Source: Planctomycetota bacterium
Lineage (GTDB): Bacteria > Planctomycetota > SZUA-567 > H5-PLA8 > CALKMO01
Direction of reading: 5' to 3'
Length of the DNA: 10,381 nucleotides
Assembly (NCBI GenBank): GCA_026417845.1
Contig: JAOACM010000110.1
Span: 1 to 10,381, forward strand
Shown: positions 1-7,424 of the stretch, in pieces
Numbering within the stretch: the first letter of the stretch is position 1
Layout: every line of letters starts with the position of its first letter
The notes under the pieces: model-generated
The model's input: the letters and a program-made list of their open reading frames with translations, nothing else
Told to the model about the DNA's origin: nothing
The model's database searches: none
Translations under genes and position numbers: made by a program

Positions 1-349
1 ATCCCGGACCATCCGCGCGGCAGTAGGAGTTCGCGTGGTACGCGTTCACCTCTATCGCCACGAGATTTCTCCCGGGGCGCAGCAGCCTCCCGACGTCCCA
101 TTCGTCCACCCGCTCGAACCCGTGGGGGCCGCGCGCCGGACCGCGGCCGGCGAACTCTCCGTTCACCCACGCCCGGTAGAACGACCGCGCCGCTACGCGG
201 AGCACGGCCCCGGTCGCGTCCCCCGCCAGCCGGAAGACGGCCCGGAATCCGGCCGACGCGTTCATCTGACCCGCGGCCCCGGCCGGCCATATCGGCCGCG
301 CCGACTGAAAAAAAGCCCCGGCGCGGCGCCCTGACGCATCGCGATTCAT
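1..349 (-). CDS. Alpha-L-rhamnosidase-like glycoside hydrolase (GH78-type), N-terminal part, runs off the left edge
   Basis: The minus-strand frame is open from ATG at 349 to the window edge, giving 116 codons. The translation contains FYRAWVNGEFAGRGPARGPH, then FERVDEWDVGRLL and PGRNLVAIEVNAYHANSY. This is the N-terminal jelly-roll region of bacterial alpha-L-rhamnosidase-like enzymes: a YRxxVNGE strand, a GPAR turn, a 'VDEWDV..LL.PG.N..AIEV' segment and an aromatic/NSY end. Family members release terminal rhamnose or related sugars from plant or microbial glycans. The catalytic domain lies outside the window, so substrate and activity cannot be judged. The start has a G-rich tract (356-362) six bases upstream and a better AGGAGG (370-375) that is about 20 bases away, so the exact start is uncertain. 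The frame stays open further upstream through repeat copy A, but that stretch does not read like protein. No signal peptide is evident at this start. Confidence 0.68.
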   Translation of the reverse strand, partial: MNRDASGRRAGAFFQSARPIWPAGAAGQMNASAGFRAVFRLAGDATGAVLRVAARSFYRAWVNGEFAGRGPARGPHGFERVDEWDVGRLLRPGRNLVAIEVNAYHANSYCRADGPG

Positions 350-1199
350 ATGCAGTCCCCCCGTTTTTTCCTCCTGAACGTCGGGACGAGGCGCCTGCCC
401 GGCTGCTCTAGCACGGACTTTCGTTCTTTTGAAGGTCACGGCGCCCCCGATACCGGACAGAATTGTATGTCCGCACCCGCAAAGTGCCCCCCCGCCGGGT
501 TGTGAACATCCGTCCCACGTCTCCCATGCTCCGGTGACCATGGTGTCTTCGGACGCGGGTTTCCCCGGACCTGGCCGGTTGCGTTGTCCCTCTGCGGGAG
601 GGAGATTTGCGCGGTGATCGGGGCTTTCCCCCGGCCAGCCAGAGGAAACCCGCACCCGCCGGATAGCATTTCTCGCGATTTTTACCTCAAGCGTCTTCCG
701 GAGAGCGCAGGAGGCAAGCCGGTGCGTACCTTCCCCATAAACATCCGTCGCATTCACTATGAAAACCGCCCCGTGGGCCGGCAGCGCAACCGGCTCTCCC
801 CGGGCCGGCCGCGCCAGGGTTCCGCATTCGCGCTCCGCGGTTGCCGGATGGCGCGTTTTTCGCTTTACGACAGGGGGTTTCCAAGCATCATCAGCATGAC
901 GCTCCGGATCGGGCGGGATATCCTATCCGCCGGCTGGCCTCCGGCAATCCGGGGCGGAAATCGCCTCCGCGATACCCGGAGATATCCGGGGGGCAACCGT
1001 CCGGCGGGCAGACGGCCCGGGCGTGGAGGCTCCACTCTGTCCGCAGCGGGAATCGAAGCCTCGCGGCGGGCGGATGCCGCGGCGCTCATCTCCCGCGCCT
1101 CCGGGGGAAGAAGGGCGGGACGGAGAGCGGAGAGACGGTCCGGCTGGAAGAAGGCCGGTGTTGCACCAATCGGGCTTGAAGGGGTCTGGAGGCGGTCCG
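350..1199. other. Intergenic region of about 850 bp between divergent genes, no convincing CDS
   Basis: This stretch separates the minus-strand glycosidase from ruvB. Open frames on both strands are arginine- and proline-rich and lack family motifs, so I treat them as GC-driven noise. The recognisable content is repeat copy A (574-796, listed separately). There is also a weak sigma-70-like pair, ATGACG (896-901) and TATCCT (919-924) with a 17-base spacer, which could serve ruvB but would leave a leader of about 270 bases. Two small hairpins are formed by CCGGA/TCCGG near 976-989 and GTGGAG/CTCCAC near 1022-1034. Confidence 0.6.
574..796 (-). repeat. Dispersed repeat of about 220 bp, copy A (inverted relative to copy B)
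   Basis: Read on the minus strand this segment aligns with 10010-10230 on the plus strand. It opens with GAGCCGGTT (788-796). The core, 651-713, matches 10088-10150 without gaps at 53 of 63 positions and includes GGTAAAAATCGCG. A second block, GCGCAAATCTCCCTCCCGC, is identical over 19 bases (594-612 here, 10192-10210 there). The gap between core and 19-mer is 38 bases here and 41 in copy B. The outer arms are more diverged. The copy lies upstream of the glycosidase and on the same strand, about 244 bases from its start codon. Confidence 0.75.
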
Positions 1200-2252
1200 G
1201 TGCCAAGGGACAGGGACGATCATCCGAAGCGGGCGATCTCTCCGAAGGCGAGAGACGAGGACGCCGTCGAGGAATCGCTGCGCCCGCGGGGGTTCAACGA
1301 ATTCACGGGACAGGACGATGTCAAGGAGCGGCTCCAGATATGCGTGGCGGCGGCCAGAAAGCGCGGCGAGCCGTGCGACCACGTCCTGCTCTCCGGCCCG
1401 CCGGGACTCGGGAAGACCACGCTGGCCAGGATCATAGCTAACGAGCTTGGCGCCCAGTTCCACTCGACCTCCGCCCCGGCCATCGAGCGTCCTGGCGACC
1501 TGCTGGGCCACCTGACATCGCTCGGCGAGGGCGATATCCTGTTCATAGACGAAATACACAGGCTCCGGCCGGTGGTCGAGGAATATCTCTACCCGGCGAT
1601 GGAGGATTTCTTCATTGACATAGCGGTGGACTCCGGCCCCGGTTCGCGCACGGTGAAGTTCAACCTGAAGCGGTTCACGCTGATAGGCGCAACTACGCGC
1701 GACGGCCTGCTTTCGCGCCCCTTCCAGGACAGGTTCGGGATACAACAGAAGCTGACGTTCTATACGCCGGAGCAGCTGGCGCGGATAGTCGAGAGGTCCG
1801 CGCGGATACTGGGGACGCGGATCGACCCGGCGGCGGCGGAGGTGATCGCCCGCCGTTCGCGCCGCACCCCGCGCATCGCCAACCGGCTGCTCCGCCGGGT
1901 GCGCGACTGGGCCATTGTGCGCGGCGACGGCAGTATATCGAAGGAGATCGCCGAACACGCCCTCGACCGCGAGGGCGTGGACGCCCGCGGCCTCGATGAA
2001 ATGGACCGCAATATCCTGGGGGCTCTGGCCAGACATGGCGGTGGCCCGGTGGGCCTCAAGACGCTCGCGGTAATGGTCGGCGAGGAGGAGGATACGGTCG
2101 AGGAGGTATACGAGCCGTTCCTCATCCAGGAAGGCTACATCCTGAAGACGCCGAAGGGAAGGGTGCTCAGCGACGCCGGATGGAAACATCTCGGTCTTAC
2201 GCCCGGCAGGCAGCGATCGGCTTCTGACGGCCCCACGCTGTTCGACAGGTAG
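1200..2252 (+). CDS. ruvB: Holliday junction branch migration ATPase RuvB
   Basis: 350 residues, normal for RuvB, the AAA+ motor that works as a hexamer with RuvA to drive branch migration at Holliday junctions during recombinational repair. Walker A GPPGLGKT is at residues 66-73, Walker B FIDEIH at 115-120, sensor 1 GATTR at 163-167, and the arginine finger in DRFG at R178. The TPRIANRLLRRVRD motif is at 223-236, followed by the GGGPVGLKTLA winged-helix domain (280-290) and a C-terminal DNA-binding KGR (319-321). I chose GTG 1200 because TGGAGG (1187-1192) sits seven bases upstream and the length then fits the family. The frame is open back to an ATG at 1023, but those extra 59 residues are Arg/Pro/Gly-rich and unlike RuvB. 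The usual PLRxRFG before the arginine finger reads PFQDRFG here. No ruvA or ruvC is adjacent. The gene converges on the peptidase gene, with a 216-bp gap. Confidence 0.97.
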   Translation: MPRDRDDHPKRAISPKARDEDAVEESLRPRGFNEFTGQDDVKERLQICVAAARKRGEPCDHVLLSGPPGLGKTTLARIIANELGAQFHSTSAPAIERPGDLLGHLTSLGEGDILFIDEIHRLRPVVEEYLYPAMEDFFIDIAVDSGPGSRTVKFNLKRFTLIGATTRDGLLSRPFQDRFGIQQKLTFYTPEQLARIVERSARILGTRIDPAAAEVIARRSRRTPRIANRLLRRVRDWAIVRGDGSISKEIAEHALDREGVDARGLDEMDRNILGALARHGGGPVGLKTLAVMVGEEEDTVEEVYEPFLIQEGYILKTPKGRVLSDAGWKHLGLTPGRQRSASDGPTLFDR

Positions 2253-2380
2253 CCGGGCGGCACGGTCCGCGTCGGCCCCGGAGACCGGTTGCGGGAAGCT
2301 TATCCGGAGGCTGGGACCGCCGCGCTGCGGGCATCCCCGCCGGCGTTCGCGACCGCCGCCAGCCGGCGATCGCACCATGT

Positions 2381-2433
2381 ATCGCGCGCCAATGACGGCA
2401 AGGCGCGATCGAGTCCTCGTCGAAAAGCGAGGA
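2381..2433. terminator. Two stem-loops between the convergent genes ruvB and peptidase
   Basis: ATCGCGC (2381-2387) pairs with GCGCGAT (2403-2409), with an inner GCC/GGC pairing. TCCTCG (2414-2419) pairs with CGAGGA (2428-2433) across an 8-base loop. They lie between two 3' ends, where a bidirectional terminator would be expected. Neither is followed by a clear T-run on either strand, so intrinsic termination is only a guess. Confidence 0.3.
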
Positions 2434-2468
2434 ATCCCGAGCGCCGGACGCAATCGGTCGCCGCCGCG

Positions 2469-3545
2469 TCATTTTTTCAGCCCGGAAACCCATTCGGAAA
2501 AGGATTTTTCGACGGCGGCGAGATCCTTCTCCCCCAGCGCTTCGAGCAGGAATTTCTCGCCGCTGGGATCCTCCGCGAAGCGGTCCCTGAAGGCGGCGTA
2601 AAATCGGGCCAGGACGCCCTTCTCCTGAAGGAACATGCAAAGGTACCGTGCTTCGGCGTAATTCAGCCCGACGCGCGCGCCGTAGAACTCCCCGGCCGAA
2701 GAGTGGACGAGTTTTTTGAGTGCCGGGGCGGAGCCGGCCGCGACCGCTTTCTGAAGAGCCGGCAGCCTCCAGTTGACCAGGCCGCGCAAACCGGATTCGC
2801 CGTCGTAGCGGCACTGTTCGTAGAGGGAACCGAGACCCTCATTGAACCAGGCCGGTATGTCCGGGAAATCCGATCCGGCCAGCGCGTGAGTCAGTTCGTG
2901 GGCCAGCGTCCCTCCGCCGGTTGAGATGTTCATCACGAGGGCGCGATTGGCCGAGCTGTAATATCCGAACGGCGTGGTCGGTTCCCTGCCGAAAAGCTCC
3001 TTCGACTTGCGCTTGTAGCTGTCGGCGCCGGCAAACAGGAAGACGCGCAGCGGTTCGTCCGGCTTGCGCCGGCACCCGTACATGGTCCAGAACCGGCGGC
3101 AGAATCCCAGCAGTGTGCTGTCGCGCACGGGCTCGTATTTTTCGCGGGGCTGGTTGGATATCAGGACGAAGCAGGGTTCGAGGGCTTCGACGATATACCC
3201 GTCGCCCATGCGCGCCTTCCACTCTTCGGCTTCTTTCCGGAGCCGCTCCGCCAGCGGGGGCCGGGCATCCGTCCCGGCCTTTCCGTCTGTTCCCGCTTCA
3301 ACCTTCGTACCGGCTCCCGTCCCCGCTCCCGCCTTCGCTTCCGCTTCCGCCTTCCCCCCGTCAGCCGCTTCGCCTTCGGCGCCGCCAGCCCTGAACGTCA
3401 GCCACAGGGCTGCCGCAGTGGCGAACGCAGCCAAGATGGCGAAGGCCCGGGTCATTCGATCCGGTGCTTCGTCACCGCGCGGCGCACCGGACCTTGACGG
3501 GCGCGCCGGGGCCAGCCGTTTCCCGCTCCAGGCGATTTCTTCCAT
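2469..3545 (-). CDS. Membrane-anchored zinc metallopeptidase of the gluzincin/peptidase MA-like (DUF1570-like) type
   Basis: 358 residues. A charged N-terminal tail (1-30) precedes a hydrophobic anchor (about 33-50), so the catalytic part is probably outside the cytoplasm. Residues about 56-95 are a low-complexity Ala/Gly/Glu/Lys/Thr linker. The catalytic motif HELTH is at 216-220, and WFNEGLGSLYE (233-243) supplies the probable third zinc ligand, E236. This HExxH plus NEG arrangement is typical of gluzincins of the peptidase-MA/DUF1570 kind common in PVC bacteria. Substrate is unknown. I chose ATG 3545 because GGAGG (3551-3555 on the complement) is five bases upstream. An internal ATG at residue 31 would remove the charged tail and has a weaker ribosome site. 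The frame runs open far upstream under the oxidoreductase gene, but that part is not protein-like. The gene is transcribed toward ruvB and appears to stand alone. Confidence 0.85.
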   Translation of the reverse strand: MEEIAWSGKRLAPARPSRSGAPRGDEAPDRMTRAFAILAAFATAAALWLTFRAGGAEGEAADGGKAEAEAKAGAGTGAGTKVEAGTDGKAGTDARPPLAERLRKEAEEWKARMGDGYIVEALEPCFVLISNQPREKYEPVRDSTLLGFCRRFWTMYGCRRKPDEPLRVFLFAGADSYKRKSKELFGREPTTPFGYYSSANRALVMNISTGGGTLAHELTHALAGSDFPDIPAWFNEGLGSLYEQCRYDGESGLRGLVNWRLPALQKAVAAGSAPALKKLVHSSAGEFYGARVGLNYAEARYLCMFLQEKGVLARFYAAFRDRFAEDPSGEKFLLEALGEKDLAAVEKSFSEWVSGLKK

Positions 3546-3961
3546 AACTTCCTCCCCGGCCCATCGCGGCGGGCACCGGCCTAGCCGGCGGCCAGCATAT
3601 GCGCCGCGGGACGCCCCCTTCCCACGGCAATTTTTTTGACGGTCTCCCGCCTCCCGTTGTCCCCGCAAAAGCACCTCTTTGGCCGGGGGCGTGAAGCCGC
3701 ACGCAGACTTTCCCCCGGGCTCGAGGAGGTAGAAGGTCGGCTCCGCCCTGCCCGCCGGAAACGTTCCGCCCCGCAGATTACGGGCACACATTATTCTCGC
3801 CCGCCCCAGAGAATGCTGCAAGTTCAGCCTGGCGGGAGGAGAGCCGGAGGAGAAACTGAGCGTGCGTAGACTTATTGCGGCGCCCCCCGCCGCGGCGTCT
3901 GGCAGCGCCCGGGTTCCACGTCGGGCGCGTAGGTCGTCCCTTCCCGCCGCCGGCCGACCGG

Positions 3962-4025
3962 CCTGCCGGCAGGACAGCGGGATGGAATCCGGACGCTGCC
4001 ATTGCGGTGCAGGCTTCCAGCCTGC
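3962..4025. repeat. REP-like intergenic palindrome block
   Basis: The block has a perfect 12-base palindrome CCTGCCGGCAGG (3962-3973), and GCAGGCT TCC AGCCTGC (4009-4025) forms a 7-bp hairpin. On the minus strand the second unit reads GCAGGCTGGAAGCCTGC, a wording I associate with dispersed REP-type elements in Verrucomicrobiota, Planctomycetota and Lentisphaerota genomes. A related cluster occurs at 9874-9994. Family assignment is by recognition only. Confidence 0.55.
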
Positions 4026-4161
4026 CTTCCGCAGAACCGCGCAGGCGGGACGACCGCACCACAAGCCGGATAACCGCCGCAATCCGACTGCGCACCCCGG
4101 AGGCGGAGCGTAACGTGCCGGCCGACCGGTCATCGTTGCGCGGCGGAACGGGACGATTCCG

Positions 4162-4189
4162 TTGAACTTTGCGGAGGGCGGGCTAAAGT
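4162..4189 (+). promoter_or_regulatory. Possible sigma-70 promoter for the Gfo/Idh/MocA gene
   Basis: TTGAAC (4162-4167) and TAAAGT (4184-4189), spacer 16 bases, each four of six to consensus. The site is followed at once by a 9-bp hairpin (4195-4215) and would give a leader of about 175 bases. This is weak evidence in GC-rich DNA. Confidence 0.3.
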
Positions 4190-4194
4190 CCCGG

Positions 4195-4215
4195 CGGGAG
4201 CATGGGATGCTTCCG
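4195..4215 (+). other. Hairpin in the leader region of the oxidoreductase gene
   Basis: CGGGAGCAT (4195-4203) pairs with ATGCTTCCG (4207-4215) around a GGG loop, with one G-T wobble, giving nine pairs. No T-run follows. It may be another REP-type unit or a leader structure. Confidence 0.35.
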
Positions 4216-4371
4216 GCAGGCGGATACGGCCTTGTCGCATGAACGGCGCGATGTTTTTGCCGCCGGGATGATGCGCAGTGACGGGTTGCGGCGGCGCTTC
4301 GCAATTCGTCCCATTCCCCTGCGGAAAGTCGCGCCGGGGTATGCGGCGGGGGCCGGCATGGAGGAGCGACG

Positions 4372-5637
4372 ATGGAGCCGAAGAAGTACGTTGTTGCGGG
4401 GACGGGAGGGCGCGGGGTCGGGATGTTCGTCAAGCCGCTGGCGCGCGATTTTCCGGGCACGGCGAAGCTGGTCGGACTGTTCGACATAAACCCCTCGCGC
4501 CTGAAGGCGGCCTGCGAGCTTGCCGGCGTAAACGTGCCGACGTACACCGACTTCGACAGGATGCTGGCCGAGACGAAGCCCGACGCTGTCATAGTGACGA
4601 CCAGGGATGCGACGCACGCCGAATACGTCGTGCGGGCGATACGCGCCGGCTGCCGCGTCATATGCGAGAAGGCCCTGTGCACGACGGCAGCCCAGTGCCG
4701 CGAGATACTGAAGGCGCACAAGGGCGAAAAGGTGCCCAGCCTTGTTACGCACAACATGCGGTACGGCGCCATGATCTCGCAGGCAAAGAAGCTGCTCTCC
4801 GAAGGTGCGATCGGAAATATCCTCTCGATGGAATTCCGCGAGAACCTGGATCGCAATCACGGCGCGGATTACTTCCGACGCTGGCACCGCCGCAAGGAAA
4901 ATTCCGGCGGGCTGCTCATACACAAGGCTTCCCATCACTTCGACGCTCTGAATTATCTCTGCGGCGCTAAGCCGAAGGCGCTGATCGCGACCGGAGCACT
5001 CCAGGTCTACGGGAAGAACGGGCCTTTCCGGAGCAAACGCTGCATGGGGTGCCCGCACGCTAGAGAATGCGAGTTCTACGTGGACATGTTCGTCAACGAA
5101 AAGACCAGGAAGCTGTATCTGGAATGCGAGAAGGACGACGGCTACATGCGGGACGGCTGCGTATTCGATCCCGAGATAGACATAGAGGATCAGGCTCATG
5201 TGCTTTACACCTATGACAACGGGATTCGGGTTACCTACTGCCTGACGGCGTATGCTTCTTATGAAGGCTACTACCTGGCCGTAGAGGGGACGGAGGGCAG
5301 GCTGGAGATCAACGAGGTGCACGCCACACCTCCACGCGAGGCGGCGGGCGCCACGCATGGGGAAGAGGTCGCGCTCAAGAGCGAGATGTTGCTGTTCACG
5401 CGGAAACACGGCGTCAGGAAGATAGAGGTTCCCAGGATGACCGGAAGCCACGGAGGGGCCGACGAGGCGCTCAGGCGGGAATTCTTCGAGCGGGACTGGA
5501 GTCTTCCGCCTACGCCTCAGATGGCTTCGATCGAGGAGGCCGTTCAGGCGGTGCTGATAGGCGTGGCGGCCAACGAAAGCATCGCGAAGGGCGGAAAGGC
5601 AATCAGGGACGTACAGGCCCTGCTGAAGGCGCGGTAG
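4372..5637 (+). CDS. Gfo/Idh/MocA family oxidoreductase with an internal cysteine cluster
   Basis: 421 residues, typical to slightly long for this NAD(P)-dependent sugar and cyclitol dehydrogenase family. The N-terminal Rossmann fold has VVAGTGGRGVGMF (7-19) for the dinucleotide and LFDINPSRL (37-44) closing strand two. The family EKP motif reads EKA at 99-101, so the catalytic-region lysine K100 is kept and the proline is lost. GGLLIHKASHHFD (179-191) is the C-terminal-domain active-site helix with the HxxD-like end. An unusual stretch CMGCPHAREC (224-233), with further C252 and C263, could bind a metal. Similar cysteine motifs occur in some family members from carbohydrate-degrading bacteria. 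Start: GGAGGAG (4360-4366) five bases before ATG. The substrate cannot be read from sequence. A sugar role would suit the glycosidase at the left edge, but they are far apart and not co-transcribed. Confidence 0.92.
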   Translation: MEPKKYVVAGTGGRGVGMFVKPLARDFPGTAKLVGLFDINPSRLKAACELAGVNVPTYTDFDRMLAETKPDAVIVTTRDATHAEYVVRAIRAGCRVICEKALCTTAAQCREILKAHKGEKVPSLVTHNMRYGAMISQAKKLLSEGAIGNILSMEFRENLDRNHGADYFRRWHRRKENSGGLLIHKASHHFDALNYLCGAKPKALIATGALQVYGKNGPFRSKRCMGCPHARECEFYVDMFVNEKTRKLYLECEKDDGYMRDGCVFDPEIDIEDQAHVLYTYDNGIRVTYCLTAYASYEGYYLAVEGTEGRLEINEVHATPPREAAGATHGEEVALKSEMLLFTRKHGVRKIEVPRMTGSHGGADEALRREFFERDWSLPPTPQMASIEEAVQAVLIGVAANESIAKGGKAIRDVQALLKAR

Positions 5638-5665
5638 CGGGCCGGCCCCCGGCTTTCGCGGAAAG

Positions 5666-5713
5666 GCCCTGCGGCGCTGCGCCATCCTGCGCCGCACGGC
5701 GTCGTCGCAGGGC
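5666..5713 (+). terminator. Stem-loop after the Gfo/Idh/MocA gene
   Basis: GCCCTGCG (5666-5673) pairs perfectly with CGCAGGGC (5706-5713), and GGCGC/GCGCC can pair inside. It starts 28 bases past the stop codon at 5637. No T-run follows, so it may be a terminator or part of the leader of the next gene. Confidence 0.35.
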
Positions 5714-5719
5714 ATCGGC

Positions 5720-5739
5720 GGTCCGGAAGGAATCGGACC
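5720..5739 (+). promoter_or_regulatory. Hairpin just upstream of the response-regulator start
   Basis: GGTCCG (5720-5725) and CGGACC (5734-5739) form a perfect 6-bp stem around GAAGGAAT, the only SD-like purine tract before ATG 5753. The tract is too far (22 bases) for normal use unless the stem folds and shortens the distance, so the hairpin may influence initiation. Confidence 0.35.
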
Positions 5740-5752
5740 GGGCGCTGAAACC

Positions 5753-7231
5753 ATGGCGAAAATACTGGTGGTGGACGACGAGCATGCCATCTGCTGGGCT
5801 TTCTCGCGGGCCCTGTCGCGGGACGGGCACATCGTATCCGCGGCGAGCTCGGCCGAGGAGGGGCTGCAGAAGGCGCGTGCCGAATCGCCGGAGCTGGTCT
5901 TCCTCGACGTCAGGCTGCCGGGAATGTCGGGGCTGGAGGCGCTCCCGAAGTTCCGCGAGGCGATCCCCGGCGTCCCGATAGTCGTCCTGACGGCCCATGG
6001 GACGATGGAGACGGCGATAGAAGCGGTCAGGCGCGGGGCCTACGAATATCTGCTGAAGCCCATCGAGCTGGAGGCGCTGCGCGCGGTCGTATCGCGCGCC
6101 CTTTCGCGGCCGGACGCATCGCCGGAGATCGCATCGCTGAGGCGCGAATTCCAGGGCAGGATGCTAGTAGACGCCATGGTCGGGGCCTCGCCCGCGATGC
6201 AGGAGGTCTACAAGAAGATAGGTGCGGTCGCCCCGTCCGATTCGTCGGTGCTGATCTCCGGCGAGTCGGGCGTCGGCAAGGAGCTGGTCGCCAAGGCCAT
6301 CCACCTGTATTCCCCGCGCGCGGACGGACCGTTCCTGGCCGTCAACTGTGCCAGTCTGCCGGAGACCCTGCTCGAGAGCGAACTGTACGGGCACGTAAAG
6401 GGCGCCTTCACCGGGGCGGTGCGCGACAAGGCCGGGAAGGCCGAGGCGGCCGACGGCGGAACGCTGTTCCTGGACGAAATCGGCGATATGCCCCCCTCGA
6501 TGCAGGCGAAACTGCTTCGCTTCCTGGAAGAAAAGAAGGTCACGAAGGTCGGCGCCACCGAGTCCGTGGTCGTTGACGTCCGCATACTGGCGGCCACGAA
6601 CCAGGACCTCCTCGGAAAAATGCGCGACGGTCTGTTCCGCGAGGATCTTTACTACCGCCTGAACGTTGTTTCCATCGAGGTGCCCCCGCTGCGGGAGCGG
6701 AAGGAGGATATCCCGCTGCTGGTTGCCGCGTTTCTCTCCCGCGCCGGCAGCCGCTCCGGGACGGAAGCTGCCGGGAAAGGCGGAACGGGCGCGGGAACCG
6801 GGAGAAGCGTAGCTGGCGGCGCGGGGGAGATCGGCATCGGCGAGGCGGCAATGAAGGTCCTGATGGAATACGACTGGCCCGGCAACGTCAGGGAGCTCAG
6901 GAACGCCGTGGAACACGCCGCCGTACTCGCCAGGGGCCGGACCATACTTCCCGAGCATCTGCCGCCTCATATTCTGGCCTCGATGCGCGGTGGTGCGCCC
7001 CGGCCGGGAGTATCATTCGAAGATGCCGTCCTCGAACGGACCGCGCGGGCCATCCGGGAGGCGGAGGCGGCCGGCGAGGGACGGATCTACGGGGAGATGC
7101 TGGCCGAGTTTGAACGGGCCATGATAGGCAGGGTGCTGCGCGAGGTCGGCGGCAACCAGGTAAGAGCCTCGCGCCTGCTCGGAATGCACAGGACCACACT
7201 CAGGAAAAAGATCGAGGAATATGGCCTGTGA
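5753..7231 (+). CDS. NtrC-family sigma-54-dependent response regulator
   Basis: 492 residues in the order receiver, AAA+ and Fis-type helix-turn-helix. Receiver: acidic D8/D9, phospho-acceptor D52 in FLDVRLPGMSG, T80 and K102. AAA+: Walker A GESGVGKE (170-177), GAFTGA (217-222, the loop that contacts sigma-54, intact), Walker B FLDEIGDMP (D241/E242), FREDLYYRLN with arginines R296 and R302, and WPGNVREL (375-382). DNA binding: NQVRASRLLGMHRTTLRKKI (468-487). Family members are phosphorylated by a sensor kinase, form rings and use ATP to open sigma-54 promoters. No kinase is in the window, so it looks like an orphan here. A Gly/Ala/Thr/Ser-rich stretch (331-362) is inserted in the AAA+ lid where homologs have a short turn. 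The start is fixed by the canonical MAKILVVDDE opening, though no good ribosome site is close. A matching sigma-54 promoter lies at 8639-8654. Confidence 0.95.
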   Translation: MAKILVVDDEHAICWAFSRALSRDGHIVSAASSAEEGLQKARAESPELVFLDVRLPGMSGLEALPKFREAIPGVPIVVLTAHGTMETAIEAVRRGAYEYLLKPIELEALRAVVSRALSRPDASPEIASLRREFQGRMLVDAMVGASPAMQEVYKKIGAVAPSDSSVLISGESGVGKELVAKAIHLYSPRADGPFLAVNCASLPETLLESELYGHVKGAFTGAVRDKAGKAEAADGGTLFLDEIGDMPPSMQAKLLRFLEEKKVTKVGATESVVVDVRILAATNQDLLGKMRDGLFREDLYYRLNVVSIEVPPLRERKEDIPLLVAAFLSRAGSRSGTEAAGKGGTGAGTGRSVAGGAGEIGIGEAAMKVLMEYDWPGNVRELRNAVEHAAVLARGRTILPEHLPPHILASMRGGAPRPGVSFEDAVLERTARAIREAEAAGEGRIYGEMLAEFERAMIGRVLREVGGNQVRASRLLGMHRTTLRKKIEEYGL

Positions 7232-7381
7232 TCATCGCCCTCCTTCGCCCGTCGCATCCGTCGCATCATCCTCCCGGATGCCCGCGCGAACGCGTCTTTT
7301 CCTCCCCCTGCCGCATTCGTATACGAACGCCTCGGTCGTCGCTTGCCGCCTGCCACGTCCGCCCGTCCGCGGGAAACGCCA

Positions 7382-7409
7382 TTGATTCTGGACCCCGGCG
7401 ACATATAAT
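7382..7409 (+). promoter_or_regulatory. Sigma-70 promoter of the rpmA operon
   Basis: TTGATT (7382-7387) and a consensus TATAAT (7404-7409), spacer 16 bases, lie in an otherwise GC-rich gap. Transcription would start near 7416, leaving a leader of about 94 bases before rpmA. A perfect -10 hexamer is rare in this base composition. Confidence 0.7.
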
Positions 7410-7424
7410 CACCCCCGCGTAATG

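Larger units (their letters stand above)
3546..4371. other. Intergenic region of about 825 bp between divergent peptidase and oxidoreductase genes
   Basis: The open frames here are Arg/Pro/Ala-rich and show no domain. One (from GTG 3862) has a nice GGAGGAG upstream but runs straight through the REP-like palindromes and reads AGFQPAF, a familiar artefact of translating such repeats. Supported content is the REP-like block (3962-4025), a hairpin (4195-4215) and a possible promoter (4162-4189), each listed separately. Confidence 0.6.

Noticed and set aside
440..475. TACAAT upstream of the glycosidase and GGCAC/TTTGC as promoter elements
   Set aside because: No -35 at the right distance, and the GG-GC spacing does not fit sigma-54.
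350..900. Minus-strand frame open upstream of the glycosidase, including a protein-like stretch GAVFIVNATDVYGEGTHRL
   Set aside because: It falls inside repeat copy A. Copy B does not preserve the frame, and the segment joining it to the glycosidase is not protein-like. Read as chance.
584..1441. Long plus-strand open frame of 285 codons upstream of and overlapping ruvB
   Set aside because: Arg/Gly/Pro-rich with no motif, overlaps repeat copy A and the ruvB catalytic region in another frame. GC-driven open frame.
3862..4113. GTG-started ORF with a good SD
   Set aside because: Composition is that of noncoding DNA, and it crosses the REP-like hairpins (reads AGFQPAF).
4322..4350. Possible third, degraded copy of the 220-bp repeat (GGAAAGTCGC followed by GGGGTA)
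   Set aside because: Similarity is limited to about 16 scattered bases, and neither the TAAAAATCGCG core nor the 19-mer is present.
3546..4856. Upstream extension of the peptidase frame, open to 4856
   Set aside because: It runs through REP-like palindromes and antisense to the oxidoreductase. The ribosome site at 3551-3555 supports the start at 3545.
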